Notes under the pieces: generated by a model
What the model was told of the DNA's origin: nothing
The model's input: only the letters and a program-made list of their open reading frames with translations
Databases searched by the model: none
Shown: positions 8,410 to 16,446 of the stretch, in pieces
Layout: each line of letters begins with the position of its first letter
Position numbering within the stretch: the first letter of the stretch is position 1
Made by a program: the position numbers and the translations under genes
NCBI GenBank assembly: GCA_041664945.1
Contig: JBAYJY010000024.1
Location: forward strand, 1 to 37,834
Direction of reading: 5' to 3'
Length of the DNA: 37,834 bases
Source: JBAYJY01 sp041664945
Lineage (GTDB): Bacteria; UBP15; UBA6099

Positions 8410-8439
8410 ACCGGGTATTATATGATATATAATTCCGGT
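8410..8439. repeat. 30-bp AT-rich palindrome
   Basis: ACCGG (8410-8414) and ATTATAT (8417-8423) pair with ATATAAT (8427-8433) and CCGGT (8435-8439). This gives a 12-bp stem with a 2-versus-1 internal bulge and a GAT loop. No T-run follows on either strand, so an intrinsic terminator is unlikely. It could be an operator for a dimeric regulator or a cruciform element. It lies about 90 bp upstream of the tRNA-Leu promoter. Confidence 0.55.
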
Positions 8440-8525
8440 TATCAGGTTGGATAATGAATAGAAAAGTGGTTTTTCTGGCGAAATATATTTGTTTTAGGAA
8501 TATCTGAGTAAAAAGAAGAAAAATA

Positions 8526-8554
8526 TTGACACGCCGCGAAGGCTGGGCAATAAT
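8526..8554 (+). promoter_or_regulatory. Sigma-70 promoter of tRNA-Leu
   Basis: TTGACA (8526-8531), a 17-bp spacer and AATAAT (8549-8554) match the housekeeping consensus at 11 of 12 positions. The predicted transcription start near 8561 leaves a leader of about 35 nt before the tRNA. rex may be transcribed by read-through from this promoter. Confidence 0.75.
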
Positions 8555-8595
8555 AAGCGGAGCAGGGAATGAGGCGATTGGGGGAGGGAAGAAAA

Positions 8596-8682
8596 GCCGA
8601 CGTGGTGGAATTGGCAGACACGCTAGCTTGAGGTGCTAGTGCGGACAACACCCGCGTGCCGGTTCAAGTCCGGCCGTCGGCA
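8596..8682 (+). tRNA. tRNA-Leu (anticodon GAG)
   Basis: An 87-nt class II tRNA. The acceptor stem pairs GCCGACG with CGTCGGC and has discriminator A. The anticodon stem CTAGC/GCTAG encloses loop TTGAGGT, giving anticodon GAG (reads CUC/CUU). A long variable arm (GCGG...CCCGC) and the T-arm GCCGG-TTCAAGT-CCGGC are intact. The 3' CCA is not encoded. A run of nine T follows at 8696-8704 and could help termination. Confidence 0.97.
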
Positions 8683-8747
8683 AATACTCAACAACTTTTT
8701 TTTTGGGGTGACAAGTTAAAAGTTTCACATACTCCAAAGGGGGCAAC

Positions 8748-9410
8748 ATGGCGAGAAGGGAAAAGTATAAGTTTCCGAAACCTACGATCGAGCGGCTTTC
8801 TTACTACTTCAGGGCTCTCGAAGATTTGTCAAAACGGGGAATCGACACCGTTTCATCCGATGCGCTTGGCACAAAACTGAATATCAAATCATCTCAGATC
8901 AGGCGCGATCTGTCGTATTTCGGCGACTTCGGGAAACGCGGGATGGGCTACGATGTTAAGTTTCTATTAAAGGAATTGCGCTATATACTCGGTCTGGACC
9001 GCGAGTGGCCGACAATTGTCATCGGGGCCGGAAATTTCGGGACTGCGATGGCGCACTACTCCGGTTTTAAAAAGCGCGGCTTCGACGTCAAGGCAATGTT
9101 TGACATCGACAAAGACAAGGTCGGCTCTAAAGAGAACAAGGTGCCGACGCTCCACATGAACGATCTGGATAAGTTTATCAAGGAAAACAAAATCGAGATC
9201 GCGATGATCTGCGTGCCGGAAACGGCGGCGCAGGAAGTCACGGATCAGCTCATAAAGAACGGCGTGAACGGCATTCTCAATTTCGCGCCTATCGCGCTCA
9301 AGCACGACAAGGAGATCCGCTGTCTCTCGGTTGACCTGACGACGAAGCTCGAAGCGATCGCATATTACATGAGTTATTCGAAAGATAAGCTTTGGAAGAT
9401 TTTTTCCTGA
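8748..9410 (+). CDS. rex: Redox-sensing transcriptional repressor Rex
   Basis: A 220-residue NADH/NAD+-responsive repressor of fermentation and respiration genes. The N-terminal winged helix (about 1-80) has the Rex signature KSSQIRRDLSYFGDFGKRGMGYDV. The Rossmann domain starts with VIGAGNFGTA (GxGxxG at 93-98) and ends in the domain-swapping C-terminal helix LEAIAYYMSYSKDKLW. A strong AAAGGGGG ribosome site precedes the ATG. It stands 65 bp after tRNA-Leu with no recognisable promoter of its own beyond a T-rich stretch. No Rex operator with the usual TTGTGAA-N4-TTCACAA form was seen within the window, so its targets probably lie elsewhere. Its presence fits an organism that manages NADH under low oxygen. 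Confidence 0.96.
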   Translation: MARREKYKFPKPTIERLSYYFRALEDLSKRGIDTVSSDALGTKLNIKSSQIRRDLSYFGDFGKRGMGYDVKFLLKELRYILGLDREWPTIVIGAGNFGTAMAHYSGFKKRGFDVKAMFDIDKDKVGSKENKVPTLHMNDLDKFIKENKIEIAMICVPETAAQEVTDQLIKNGVNGILNFAPIALKHDKEIRCLSVDLTTKLEAIAYYMSYSKDKLWKIFS

Positions 9411-9685
9411 CCGTTTCAGCGACGCCTCTTTACATTCTTTGATAATTGCCGCTTAGCGACGGGCGCCGCATGCTGTGTCCCCGAGACAAAAACATCTTTT
9501 TCTCCATTAATCTTATCCGTTCTTATTCTTTTTAAGTCGGAACAATTCCGGCCGGGCGCCGTAAGATCGTCTGGAATCCAATCATTGAATATAACAAGAT
9601 GGAAGAGCTCCGGGAGGGCAGGCATTTGGCGAACCGCGGCTGTTGTTTTGACATCATTTATGCTAAAGAGTAATATAGAGGAGTT

Positions 9686-10714
9686 ATGAAAAGAAAATTA
9701 CATTATCCCAAGGCAATAACAGTAGTTGTGTTTTTAATGTTTGCGGCGGCGTGCGCGTTTGTGTCCGCCGCCGACGGGGTCGGCGACAATGCCGAAAGCG
9801 CGATAACCGTTCCCGCGCCTGCGCCTCCGGACATGCCTACGCTCCCTCTCATTCCGACTGTCGCGCCTGAGGTTGCGACGGGAACGGTCTCGCAGGACCT
9901 GATAATGAAAACCGGCTCGGTGGTCAAGGTGGATGCCGCCGATAAGTTAAAGATATATGTCGACCGCGGTTACAATGACGGCGTAATCGAGGGAATGGAG
10001 ATAGAAGTCTCGAAGATGGAGCCGATCAAAGACATGGACGGCGCGATACTGGACGAGGAGGAAGTCGCGGTCGGCAAAATAAGGGCGGTGGAGGTCAAGC
10101 CGCGGCTGACGATATGCGACATGGTGACGGCGAAGAAGGATTTCGAGCGTGGAAACATAGTAAGGTATTACGTGGAATCGGATAAGCAGGTTGAGAAGGC
10201 CGCCGACGGAAAGTGTCCGGCGGGAATGAAATACGACAAGGGCGGCTCATTCGTATTCGTGCCGGGCGCGATGTTCGCGACGGAGGCGCCGAAGGAACTG
10301 GTTGCGGAAACGCGACCGATGTGCGTCGATTTGCGGCAGTCGGCGGAAGTTTCCACATGGGCTAACGCGGACGCCGCCTGCAAGAGGCAGCGAAAGCGGC
10401 TCTGCGCGCGCGAGGAGCTCCAGAAGGTTTGCTCGACGTGGGACAAGCCCAAGCCGTGCCCGAAGGACATGTGGCGGAAGAACGCCTGCCCGAAACAGGA
10501 CACGATCGCCGATCTGTACAGGGATCAGGAGTGGACCTCGGACATGATTGTGGACAAGAACGGAAGGGCGAGTTACGAAGCGAACTCATGTTCGTGCCCG
10601 GGCGTAAGCCCGGTTTGCACGCATTGCGTATATGAAGGCTGCCGCGGCGCGAGAAAACCATACCGCTGCTGCTCCGAACCTATCCCCGCCGCGCAACCGG
10701 CAAAGAAGAAATAA
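9686..10714 (+). CDS. Secreted Cys-rich protein with degenerate SUMF1/FGE-like domain
   Basis: A 342-residue exported protein whose function I do not recognise. A signal peptide covers about residues 1-28 (VVFLMFAAACAFVSAADG). A Pro-rich linker is followed by a small beta-rich domain (about 80-170: DKLKIYVDRGYNDGVIEGMEIEV and KIRAVEVKPRLTICDMV). This recalls the C-terminal domain often found in flagellar or lipoprotein accessory proteins with the motif 'G..dGv..Gm.l.v'. Residues 180-335 resemble a formylglycine-generating-enzyme-like domain. The clues are GGSFVFVPGAMFA, MCVDLRQSAEVSTWANADAAC, KRLCAREELQKVC, EWTSDM and a terminal YRCCSEP. About 18 Cys occur in this half, so several disulfides are likely. 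The domain is shorter than true FGE and probably binds rather than catalyses. The ribosome site GAGGAG is strong. Confidence 0.65.
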   Translation: MKRKLHYPKAITVVVFLMFAAACAFVSAADGVGDNAESAITVPAPAPPDMPTLPLIPTVAPEVATGTVSQDLIMKTGSVVKVDAADKLKIYVDRGYNDGVIEGMEIEVSKMEPIKDMDGAILDEEEVAVGKIRAVEVKPRLTICDMVTAKKDFERGNIVRYYVESDKQVEKAADGKCPAGMKYDKGGSFVFVPGAMFATEAPKELVAETRPMCVDLRQSAEVSTWANADAACKRQRKRLCAREELQKVCSTWDKPKPCPKDMWRKNACPKQDTIADLYRDQEWTSDMIVDKNGRASYEANSCSCPGVSPVCTHCVYEGCRGARKPYRCCSEPIPAAQPAKKK

Positions 10715-10725
10715 TTTTGACCGCC

Positions 10726-10759
10726 GTCATTGCGGGGAGCAAGCGAAGAAACGATCCGG
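10726..10759. repeat. GTCATT-type dispersed repeat copy
   Basis: The 34 bp beginning GTCATTGCGGGGAGCAAGCG and ending CGATCCGG belong to the same family as the minus-strand reading of 3758-3840. It lies 11 bp after a stop codon in the intergenic space before the convergent TRAP operon, and is non-coding. Confidence 0.55.
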
Positions 10760-10872
10760 AACTCAATTTCCAATATTATGTCAGGGATTGGCGCGTCCTC
10801 AAATTTATCGCCAATATTTGCGTTGATGCGCTTGTTTGAACACTGGGGCAGGGATTATTTCTTTACAGAAAA

Positions 10873-12105
10873 TCATTTCATAGCAATGCCTGGGAGCCAC
10901 ATGGTAAACCACGGCACGTAAGTGATCAGCATAAGAACAATCATCATCGTAAGCAGGAAAGGCCAGAGGCTGCGGGCCATCTTCTCAATGCTGACTTTTC
11001 CTATGGCGCAGCCCACGAAGAGAGTGCTTCCGACCGGCGGCGTGCATAGTCCGATACCGAGGTTCAGCATTAGCATGATGCCGAACTGCACGGGGTCCAT
11101 GCCGACTCCCACGGCCACCGGCAGCAGCACCGGCGTAACGATCAGAATAAGCGGGGCCATGTCCATGATGCAGCCAAGAACGAGCAGCATGATGTTTATC
11201 AGCAAAAGGATAACTATTTTATTAGTGGAGACTGCTGAGAGGGCGGCGGCCACTTTTCCCGGAACTCCTAAGTAGGCCAGCATGAATCCGAAAGCGGAAG
11301 CCGTGGCGATGAGCATCATCACCATCGAGATTGTTTTCACCGAGTTGAGAAGTATGTCGCCGAATTTTTTCAGTCCGATTTCGCGGTAGACGAAAAAGGT
11401 GATGATGAAAGCGTAGACGACGGCGACGGCGGAGGACTCAGTGGCGGTTGCTATTCCGAAAATGACAGCTCCGACGACAATAACGGCGGTGATGAGGCCC
11501 CAGAAGGCGTCGACGGCAATTTTGAGGGCGTTTTTCGCGCCGATCTTGTCTCCTTTGGGATATTTGCGTATCACCGCGATTATGTAGGAGACGGTCATGA
11601 GGCTGATGCCGACCATGATGCCGGGGATGTAGCCGCCCAGGAAGAGTTTTCCTATGGAAACGGCGCCGCCGGCTGCAAGGGCGTAGATGATGGCGTTGTG
11701 GCTGGGCGGAATTATGATGCCTTGTGTGGAGCCGGTGATTGTGACTCCCACGGCGAAGTCCGCGTCGTAGCCCTTCTTCTTCATCATCGGGATGAGAATC
11801 GAGCCTATCGAGGCGGTGTCGGCCACTGACGAGCCGGAGATGCCGCCGAAGAACATGCTTGCGAGAATGTTCACCATCGCCAGGCCGCCGCGGATTCGCC
11901 CCACGAACAGGTTAGCGAAGTTGATCAGCCGCATGGCTATCCCGCCGTCCGCCATCTTCAGTACGACCGCCATCGGTTCGAGCCCGAGGTAGGAGATGGT
12001 GAGGAAGGCCGAAATGCCGAGGGCGAAAGTTATGGGCACGCGGATAATCATCAGCAGAAAGAAACTGCCTATTAGAATGAGAATGGCTGCATTCACCGGG
12101 TCCAT
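10873..12105 (-). CDS. dctM: TRAP transporter large permease (DctM family)
   Basis: The 12-TM-class sodium-coupled subunit of a tripartite ATP-independent periplasmic transporter; 410 residues, of normal length. Hydrophobic helices alternate throughout. Family hallmarks include FVGRIRGGLAMVNILASMFFGGISGSSVADTASIGSILIPMM (about 68-110), GSTQGIIIPPSHNAIIYA (about 129-146), and near the C-terminus NLGIGLCTPPVGSTLFVGCAIG. The start ATG lies one base after the end of dctQ, so translation is probably coupled. It is the last gene of the dctPQM operon. Substrate class (a C4-dicarboxylate, other organic acid or sugar acid) cannot be read from the permease. Confidence 0.96.
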   Translation of the reverse strand: MDPVNAAILILIGSFFLLMIIRVPITFALGISAFLTISYLGLEPMAVVLKMADGGIAMRLINFANLFVGRIRGGLAMVNILASMFFGGISGSSVADTASIGSILIPMMKKKGYDADFAVGVTITGSTQGIIIPPSHNAIIYALAAGGAVSIGKLFLGGYIPGIMVGISLMTVSYIIAVIRKYPKGDKIGAKNALKIAVDAFWGLITAVIVVGAVIFGIATATESSAVAVVYAFIITFFVYREIGLKKFGDILLNSVKTISMVMMLIATASAFGFMLAYLGVPGKVAAALSAVSTNKIVILLLINIMLLVLGCIMDMAPLILIVTPVLLPVAVGVGMDPVQFGIMLMLNLGIGLCTPPVGSTLFVGCAIGKVSIEKMARSLWPFLLTMMIVLMLITYVPWFTMWLPGIAMK

Positions 12106-12106
12106 A

Positions 12107-12649
12107 TCAGTCCGCGTCGGCCTCCTTTTCCGAAACCGTTTCGGTTTCTATTGTGGCGGAGACGATTTCGTAGTTCTCTCCGAACAGGCCGATAAGATGT
12201 CTGATCGCATGCATGAATATGAATATCCCGGCGACGGGTATAGCCATGTAAGTGACCGCAACCGGGATGCCTGTTGCGGCGTTGCTCTCGCCGTGGCCGC
12301 CGACTAGCGCCACGAGCCGGAAGCCGGATACTATCATGAGCGTCGAGAAAGAGATAATCAGCGCGAAGGAAAGACGGTGGAAGAAACGTTGCGCGCCGGG
12401 TTTCAGCCCGCGCACTAAGAATTCGACAGCGAGGTGGCTGCCGTCCCGCACGCCCAGCCCGGCCCCGAGAAGTCCGAACCATACCACCAAAATAAGCGAG
12501 ATTTCCTCGGACCACGCCGGCGCGTTCTTCAGGACGTATCGAGCGAATACCTGCCACGTGACGATCAGAACCATCGCCGTCAGCAGCGCGCTGGCGATCC
12601 ATCCCACCAGCTTGGATATGATGTCGAGAAATCTGTCGTACGCTTTCAT
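12107..12649 (-). CDS. dctQ: TRAP transporter small permease (DctQ family)
   Basis: The four-helix small membrane subunit that pairs with DctM; 180 residues from the chosen ATG. Visible helices are about 10-32 (LVGWIASALLTAMVLIVTWQVFARY), 45-65 (ISLILVVWFGLLGAGLGV, with the family E-E-x-x-R/W-type segment before it), 85-105 and 125-145. I chose the ATG at 12647-12649 because AAGGA lies five bases upstream. A TTG at 12668-12670 would add seven residues without a ribosome site. The C-terminus is acidic and cytoplasmic (SEKEADAD). It sits 45 bp after dctP and 1 bp before dctM. Confidence 0.93.
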   Translation of the reverse strand: MKAYDRFLDIISKLVGWIASALLTAMVLIVTWQVFARYVLKNAPAWSEEISLILVVWFGLLGAGLGVRDGSHLAVEFLVRGLKPGAQRFFHRLSFALIISFSTLMIVSGFRLVALVGGHGESNAATGIPVAVTYMAIPVAGIFIFMHAIRHLIGLFGENYEIVSATIETETVSEKEADAD

Positions 12650-12694
12650 CGTTTCCTTAACCAATTTCAAAAGTCTTTAATGGTATCAGCTTAC

Positions 12695-13672
12695 CTACTT
12701 CACTGCTTTTATTCTGTCTATCAGGGTTCCTAAGTCGGCGCCGTAATTTTTATATAGAGGTTTTACGGCATCCTCGAACGGTTGTTTGGCCGGAGTGTTT
12801 ATCTTGATTCCTGCCGCGCGCAACACTTTCAAGCCTTCCGTTTCCTGCGCTTTCCAGAGGCCGATCTGGTAGCTCTGGGACTCGCGCGCCGCCGCTGCGA
12901 TTATTGCCCGCTCGCGTTCCGGCAGAGAATCCCATACCTTTTTGCTGAACAGAACAATTTCCGGAATACGAGAGTGCTCGTCGAGGGAATAATATTTTGC
13001 CACTTCGTAGTGGCCGGTGGTTACGTAACTTGGAGGATTGTTCTCGGCGCCGTCTATCACGCCGGTCTGAATCGCGCTGTAAACCTCCTCGAAAGCCATT
13101 GGGGTTGGAGATGCGCCGAGGGCTTTCACCAGATCGATCATCACCGGGTTTTGCTGCACCCGGATTTTTAGACCCTTCAGGTCTGCGGGCGAGTTTATCG
13201 GGCGATGCTTGTTGTAGAAACTGCGCGCGCCGGAGTCGTAATAAGTGAGGGTGACTAAGTCCACGCTGTTGAGCCGTTCGCCGAGTTCCCGCCCGACCTC
13301 TCCGTTCAGGACCTTCCACTCGTGCTTCGAGTCGCGGAAGATGTAGGGAAGGCTGAAAACGCCCATCTCCGGGGCGAAGTTAACAATCGCGGCGCAGGAC
13401 ACCCGGTCGATGTCTATGATGCCCATTTGAGTGAGTTCGATGGTTTCTTTTTCAGAGCCGAGCTGGGCGCTGTGGCGAACAATCACTTCGAGGGCGCCGC
13501 CTGTCTCGCGCTCGATAATTTCCTTTATTTTGTAAAGACCGCGTGTGGTGGGATATTCCGCGTCGTGGTCGTCAGAGGCGATGAGCACGCGCTTGCTCAC
13601 GTGCGGCGCCAGTGAAAATGACACCGCCAGAGCGATAATTAGCGCATATATGATCCCCTCAAAGAATTTCAA
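12695..13672 (-). CDS. dctP: TRAP transporter substrate-binding protein (DctP family)
   Basis: The periplasmic receptor of the TRAP system; 325 residues with an N-terminal signal (IIYALIIALAVSFSLAPHVSK). The family core is clear: HSAQLGSEKETIELTQMGIIDI, FSLPYIFRDSKHEW, and the ligand-binding arginine segment LKGLKIRVQQNPVMIDLVKALGASPTPMAFEEVYSAIQTGVIDGAENNPPSYVTTGHYEVAKYYSLDEHS in fragments across 160-240. The start is a TTG (13670-13672) with AAGGAG five bases upstream; no in-frame ATG fits the signal peptide. It is the first gene of the dctPQM operon. No dctS/dctR-type regulator is adjacent. The R-x-Q-N context fits organic-anion binding, but the substrate is not identified. Confidence 0.95.
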   Translation of the reverse strand: MKFFEGIIYALIIALAVSFSLAPHVSKRVLIASDDHDAEYPTTRGLYKIKEIIERETGGALEVIVRHSAQLGSEKETIELTQMGIIDIDRVSCAAIVNFAPEMGVFSLPYIFRDSKHEWKVLNGEVGRELGERLNSVDLVTLTYYDSGARSFYNKHRPINSPADLKGLKIRVQQNPVMIDLVKALGASPTPMAFEEVYSAIQTGVIDGAENNPPSYVTTGHYEVAKYYSLDEHSRIPEIVLFSKKVWDSLPERERAIIAAAARESQSYQIGLWKAQETEGLKVLRAAGIKINTPAKQPFEDAVKPLYKNYGADLGTLIDRIKAVK

Positions 13673-13780
13673 AAAAGCTCCTTGGCCAAAATAGTCGGCT
13701 GCTCGTCCTAATTTCTATCACTATCAAGGTTTTTTTTCAATTCCAACCCGAATATTCCAGCCAGCGGGCGCCGGGTTGCG

Positions 13781-14425
13781 TCAAATATCACTTGTTTTTT
13801 TGAATATTTTCTTAATGTAATTAATGATTTTTTGTAAAAGTGTCGTTTTTATATTGGGAGAGACAATTTTCCGGACGAAAACGGCGGCGAGTTTCGGATC
13901 GAGCCGGGAGCCGCCAAGTTTAGTGATTAGGGCGGCCGCTTTTGCCGGGGGCATGCCTTTGCGGTTTTGGAGATCTGCGGTCACCGCGTCATAAACGTCG
14001 CAGACAGCGAGCATGCGAGCGGTGTGCGGGATAGCGTCTCCGCTGAGTTGGTCGGGATATCCGGAGCCGTCCCAGTTTTCGTGGTGGTGACGTATCGCAA
14101 GAATGACTGTCGCAGGCAGAAAGCTCGCCTTGGATAAATATTTCACTGATTCGACATGCGGTTCGAGCGCTCGTTTTTCCTCAGTCGAAAGGGATTCGCC
14201 AAGGCTGATCTTTTTCAGAATTTCCTCTGAAGTGTCTAATTTCCCGATGTCGTGGAGCATGCCGGCGAGCTTCATCTGCGGCACATGCACTTCGAAAATG
14301 CGCATCTCGACAGCGAACCGCTCCATCAGGGCGCCGACCCGTTCGCTGTGCGCTTTGCTGTACGGATCTTTTTCGCCCAAGGTTTCCAGAAACCTGGCGA
14401 CAATTTCATCCGAGATTTTAAACAT
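13781..14425 (-). CDS. HD-GYP domain protein, probable c-di-GMP phosphodiesterase
   Basis: A compact protein made almost wholly of an HD-GYP domain, which in characterised members hydrolyses cyclic di-GMP. All family motifs are present: SKAHSERV, the HD pair in GMLHDIGK, HHHENWDGSGYPDQLSG (the GYP box) and AVCDVYDAVTAD. No receiver, PAS or membrane sensor is attached, so the input is unknown. The frame extends upstream to an ATG at 14522-14524, adding 33 residues that look non-conserved; neither start has a good ribosome site. I chose the ATG at 14423-14425, where the domain begins. The gene is divergent from the M23 peptidase gene. It may tune motility, given the flagellin in the window, but that link is inference. 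Confidence 0.9.
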   Translation of the reverse strand: MFKISDEIVARFLETLGEKDPYSKAHSERVGALMERFAVEMRIFEVHVPQMKLAGMLHDIGKLDTSEEILKKISLGESLSTEEKRALEPHVESVKYLSKASFLPATVILAIRHHHENWDGSGYPDQLSGDAIPHTARMLAVCDVYDAVTADLQNRKGMPPAKAAALITKLGGSRLDPKLAAVFVRKIVSPNIKTTLLQKIINYIKKIFKKTSDI

Positions 14426-14498
14426 GGCGTTATTATAGCGCTGACGCGACGACGGCGCGTATTTTTCATTAATCTTGAAATGTTCATTTAATAATTGT

Positions 14499-14507
14499 GG
14501 TATAATC
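14499..14507 (+). promoter_or_regulatory. Extended -10 promoter upstream of the M23 peptidase gene
   Basis: TGG followed by a perfect TATAAT (14502-14507) forms an extended -10 element. A TTGAAA lies at 14476-14481, too far (20 bp) for a standard -35. The predicted start near 14514 leaves only about 11 nt before the ATG at 14525, or about 35 nt before the alternative ATG at 14549. Confidence 0.45.
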
Positions 14508-14524
14508 ACATATAGATAAACCAT

Positions 14525-15544
14525 ATGTCAAAATGGACGGCTCTGATGTTTAAATTTAAGGAACACGGATACAGAAGAGCGGCGGCGGCGATTACGTTTT
14601 TCGCGTCGCTTTCCATGTTATGCGTTCAAGCGCCAGCGGTTCGGAACACCGGAGAAGTTGAAACGCAGCTTCTGTATGAAGTTGAGCACATATCGAGGAA
14701 GTTCGCGCGGAATCTCGACCGGCTTCTGTTCAGCGAAGGGGTAATGAAGGTCGAGACGCGTGAGTCGCTGCGGCGACTTGTAGAATGGGCGGAAAGCAAC
14801 AAATATCCGCGCCTGCAGGAATTTCTGGACCAACTCGACCCTGATAACACTAAAACACTTTTCGATGCTTTTAGGAAGGGCGATCCGGTCGGTTCGACTG
14901 AGAATTTGCCTATTGTCGAGTCTCCGCAGGCGAAGGGCCATGAAACCGTTCTTGCGTTTCCATTCAAGGGCGAGTTTTATGTCGTGCAGGGCAACGAAGG
15001 AAGCGTTTCGCACCAGAAAGGGACTCGGAACGGATACGCTTGGGATTTTATAGTAATGAAGAACGGGGCGATGTTCAAATCCTCGTCGCACAAGAACAGC
15101 AACTATCTCGCATGGGGGCTGCCTGTGGTGTCGCCGTCGGCGGGCCGCGTTGTGGAAGTGCGCTCGGACATGCCGGACCATCCGCCGCTGTCTATAAAAA
15201 TGCAGGGCGCGAACTATGTCATAATAGAACACAGAAATCGCGAGCTGAGCGTGATATATCATCTGATGAACGGAAGCGTTAAAGTAAAACCTGGCGACGC
15301 GGTGGAGCAGGGGACGGTTATAGGGAGCATCGGAGACAGCGGAATGTCCATGTTTCCGCATATACACTACGAGCTCGATCGCCGCGATAAGGACAAATAC
15401 GCGCCTGGTCCGGCGAGGTTCGCATGCTATTTCGCGCGCCGCGAAGAAGACCCGCAATGGCGCCTCGTCATTTCAGGAATTCCTCAGGTCGGCGAGTATC
15501 TCGTCGGCGTCAACGATTACATCGACTCAACAGCCGGCCGCTGA
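14525..15544 (+). CDS. Secreted M23-family (LytM) metallopeptidase
   Basis: A 339-residue exported zinc peptidase of the M23 family, whose members usually cut peptidoglycan cross-bridges or serve as LytM regulators. An N-terminal hydrophobic stretch (about 19-36) is a probable signal peptide. About 100 residues of helical linker follow. The LytM core has H163 and D174 in VSHQKG...YAWDF, H246 in YHLMNG, and HxH at H279/H281 in FPHIHYELDR. All catalytic positions appear intact, so it is likely active. Two starts are possible: the ATG at 14525, or one at 14549 that gives a tidier signal peptide. The upstream -10 element is at 14502-14507. It is divergent from the HD-GYP gene and convergent with the TPR gene, with only 22 bp between the stops. 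Confidence 0.88.
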   Translation: MSKWTALMFKFKEHGYRRAAAAITFFASLSMLCVQAPAVRNTGEVETQLLYEVEHISRKFARNLDRLLFSEGVMKVETRESLRRLVEWAESNKYPRLQEFLDQLDPDNTKTLFDAFRKGDPVGSTENLPIVESPQAKGHETVLAFPFKGEFYVVQGNEGSVSHQKGTRNGYAWDFIVMKNGAMFKSSSHKNSNYLAWGLPVVSPSAGRVVEVRSDMPDHPPLSIKMQGANYVIIEHRNRELSVIYHLMNGSVKVKPGDAVEQGTVIGSIGDSGMSMFPHIHYELDRRDKDKYAPGPARFACYFARREEDPQWRLVISGIPQVGEYLVGVNDYIDSTAGR

Positions 15545-15566
15545 TTTCTTTATCAATGCGTTGTGA

Positions 15567-16394
15567 TTATTTTCCTGTAGATTTCGCTTGAGCCTGCTGC
15601 GCCTGTTTCATGAACCACGCGGCGCGCGCATTGTCGGGTTCGAGTTTCAGGACGGTTTGCCACTCTGTTATCGAATCTGCATATGATCCCTGTTCATATA
15701 GAACTCGAGCTGTCCAGAGATGTGCGGCGGAGAAGTTCGGATTGTCAGACACAGCTCCCCGAAACTGTTCGAGCGCGCTGGGTTTGTCTCCCTTGTCATA
15801 TAAAACGACGCCTTTTTCATACTTGTCGTATGCGGCGCCTCCGTTTTCAAGTTTCCCTTTCGCGACTTTTTGCATCCATGCGACGCGTTTGTCGTCAGGC
15901 GCGATCCTGCCAGCGCCGCTCAGGGCGTCAACGGCCATAGCATAGTCGCCTTCGCTCATATATATCCGGCCAAGCCATACGTAAGCGTCGATAAGCGACG
16001 GGTCGAGAACGATCGCTTTTTGCAGATGTTCGACAGCGATCCGCGGAGATTCTCCGAGATTGTTGTAGAAGTTGACGCCAAGCCAACGGTGATTTTCGGC
16101 GCTGTGTTTTTTAGCGTCTTTGATACCGCCGCCTTTCGGAAATTGCTTGATGTATTTATCCCACCACTGCACTGACTGCCCGAACCATTTCGCGCTTTCA
16201 TATGCGCCAGCGATCTTCAACATGACCTTGTCGTCCTTGGGGTTCTTTTTCAGATAAGCGTCATATTGTTTTATCGCGTCTCTGTATTTTCCTTTCTTCA
16301 TAGCATCGTCGCCGTCTTTAACGGTTGCGAGCGCGCATGCCGCAAAACATATCATCATTACTGAAACCAGCGATAATCTGAAAAGATTTTTCAT
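15567..16394 (-). CDS. Exported TPR-repeat protein
   Basis: A 275-residue exported protein with tetratricopeptide repeats, probably a scaffold in the periplasm or envelope. A signal peptide spans about residues 1-22 (VSVMMICFAACALA); the Cys there is not in a clean lipobox, so a lipoprotein anchor is uncertain. TPR-like units include GKYRDAIKQYDAYLKKNPKD (about 34-53), AVEHLQKAIVLDPSLIDAYVWLG, GDYAMAVDALSGAGRIAPDD, and GSYADSITEWQTVLKLEPDN near the C-terminus. A GGAGGAG ribosome site lies five bases before the ATG. The gene runs alone on the minus strand, 52 bp downstream of the putA stop-side boundary on its other flank. No partner is obvious. Confidence 0.85.
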   Translation of the reverse strand: MKNLFRLSLVSVMMICFAACALATVKDGDDAMKKGKYRDAIKQYDAYLKKNPKDDKVMLKIAGAYESAKWFGQSVQWWDKYIKQFPKGGGIKDAKKHSAENHRWLGVNFYNNLGESPRIAVEHLQKAIVLDPSLIDAYVWLGRIYMSEGDYAMAVDALSGAGRIAPDDKRVAWMQKVAKGKLENGGAAYDKYEKGVVLYDKGDKPSALEQFRGAVSDNPNFSAAHLWTARVLYEQGSYADSITEWQTVLKLEPDNARAAWFMKQAQQAQAKSTGK

Positions 16395-16446
16395 ATTGCT
16401 CCTCCGTTTTGCCTATTATAATTTCGTTTCTACAAATATCATTAAT

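Larger units (their letters stand above)
8234..8595. other. Non-coding region before tRNA-Leu
   Basis: A 362-bp gap without a credible gene. It holds a repeat remnant (8251-8284), an AT-rich 30-bp palindrome (8410-8439) and the tRNA-Leu promoter (8526-8554). AT content is clearly higher than in the flanking genes. Nothing else could be recognised. Confidence 0.6.

Noticed and set aside
8710..8730. GTGA...TCAC inverted repeat before rex as a Rex operator
   Set aside because: The two half-sites are 13 bp apart, whereas Rex operators need about 8 bp between GTGA and TCAC; the inner bases do not fit either.
9648..9676. TTGACA-N17-TAATAT directly upstream of the SUMF1-like gene
   Set aside because: Hexamers and spacing are near perfect, but transcription would start at about 9683, after the GAGGAG ribosome site and only three bases before the ATG. 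Either the message is leaderless or the match is chance; I did not list it as a promoter.
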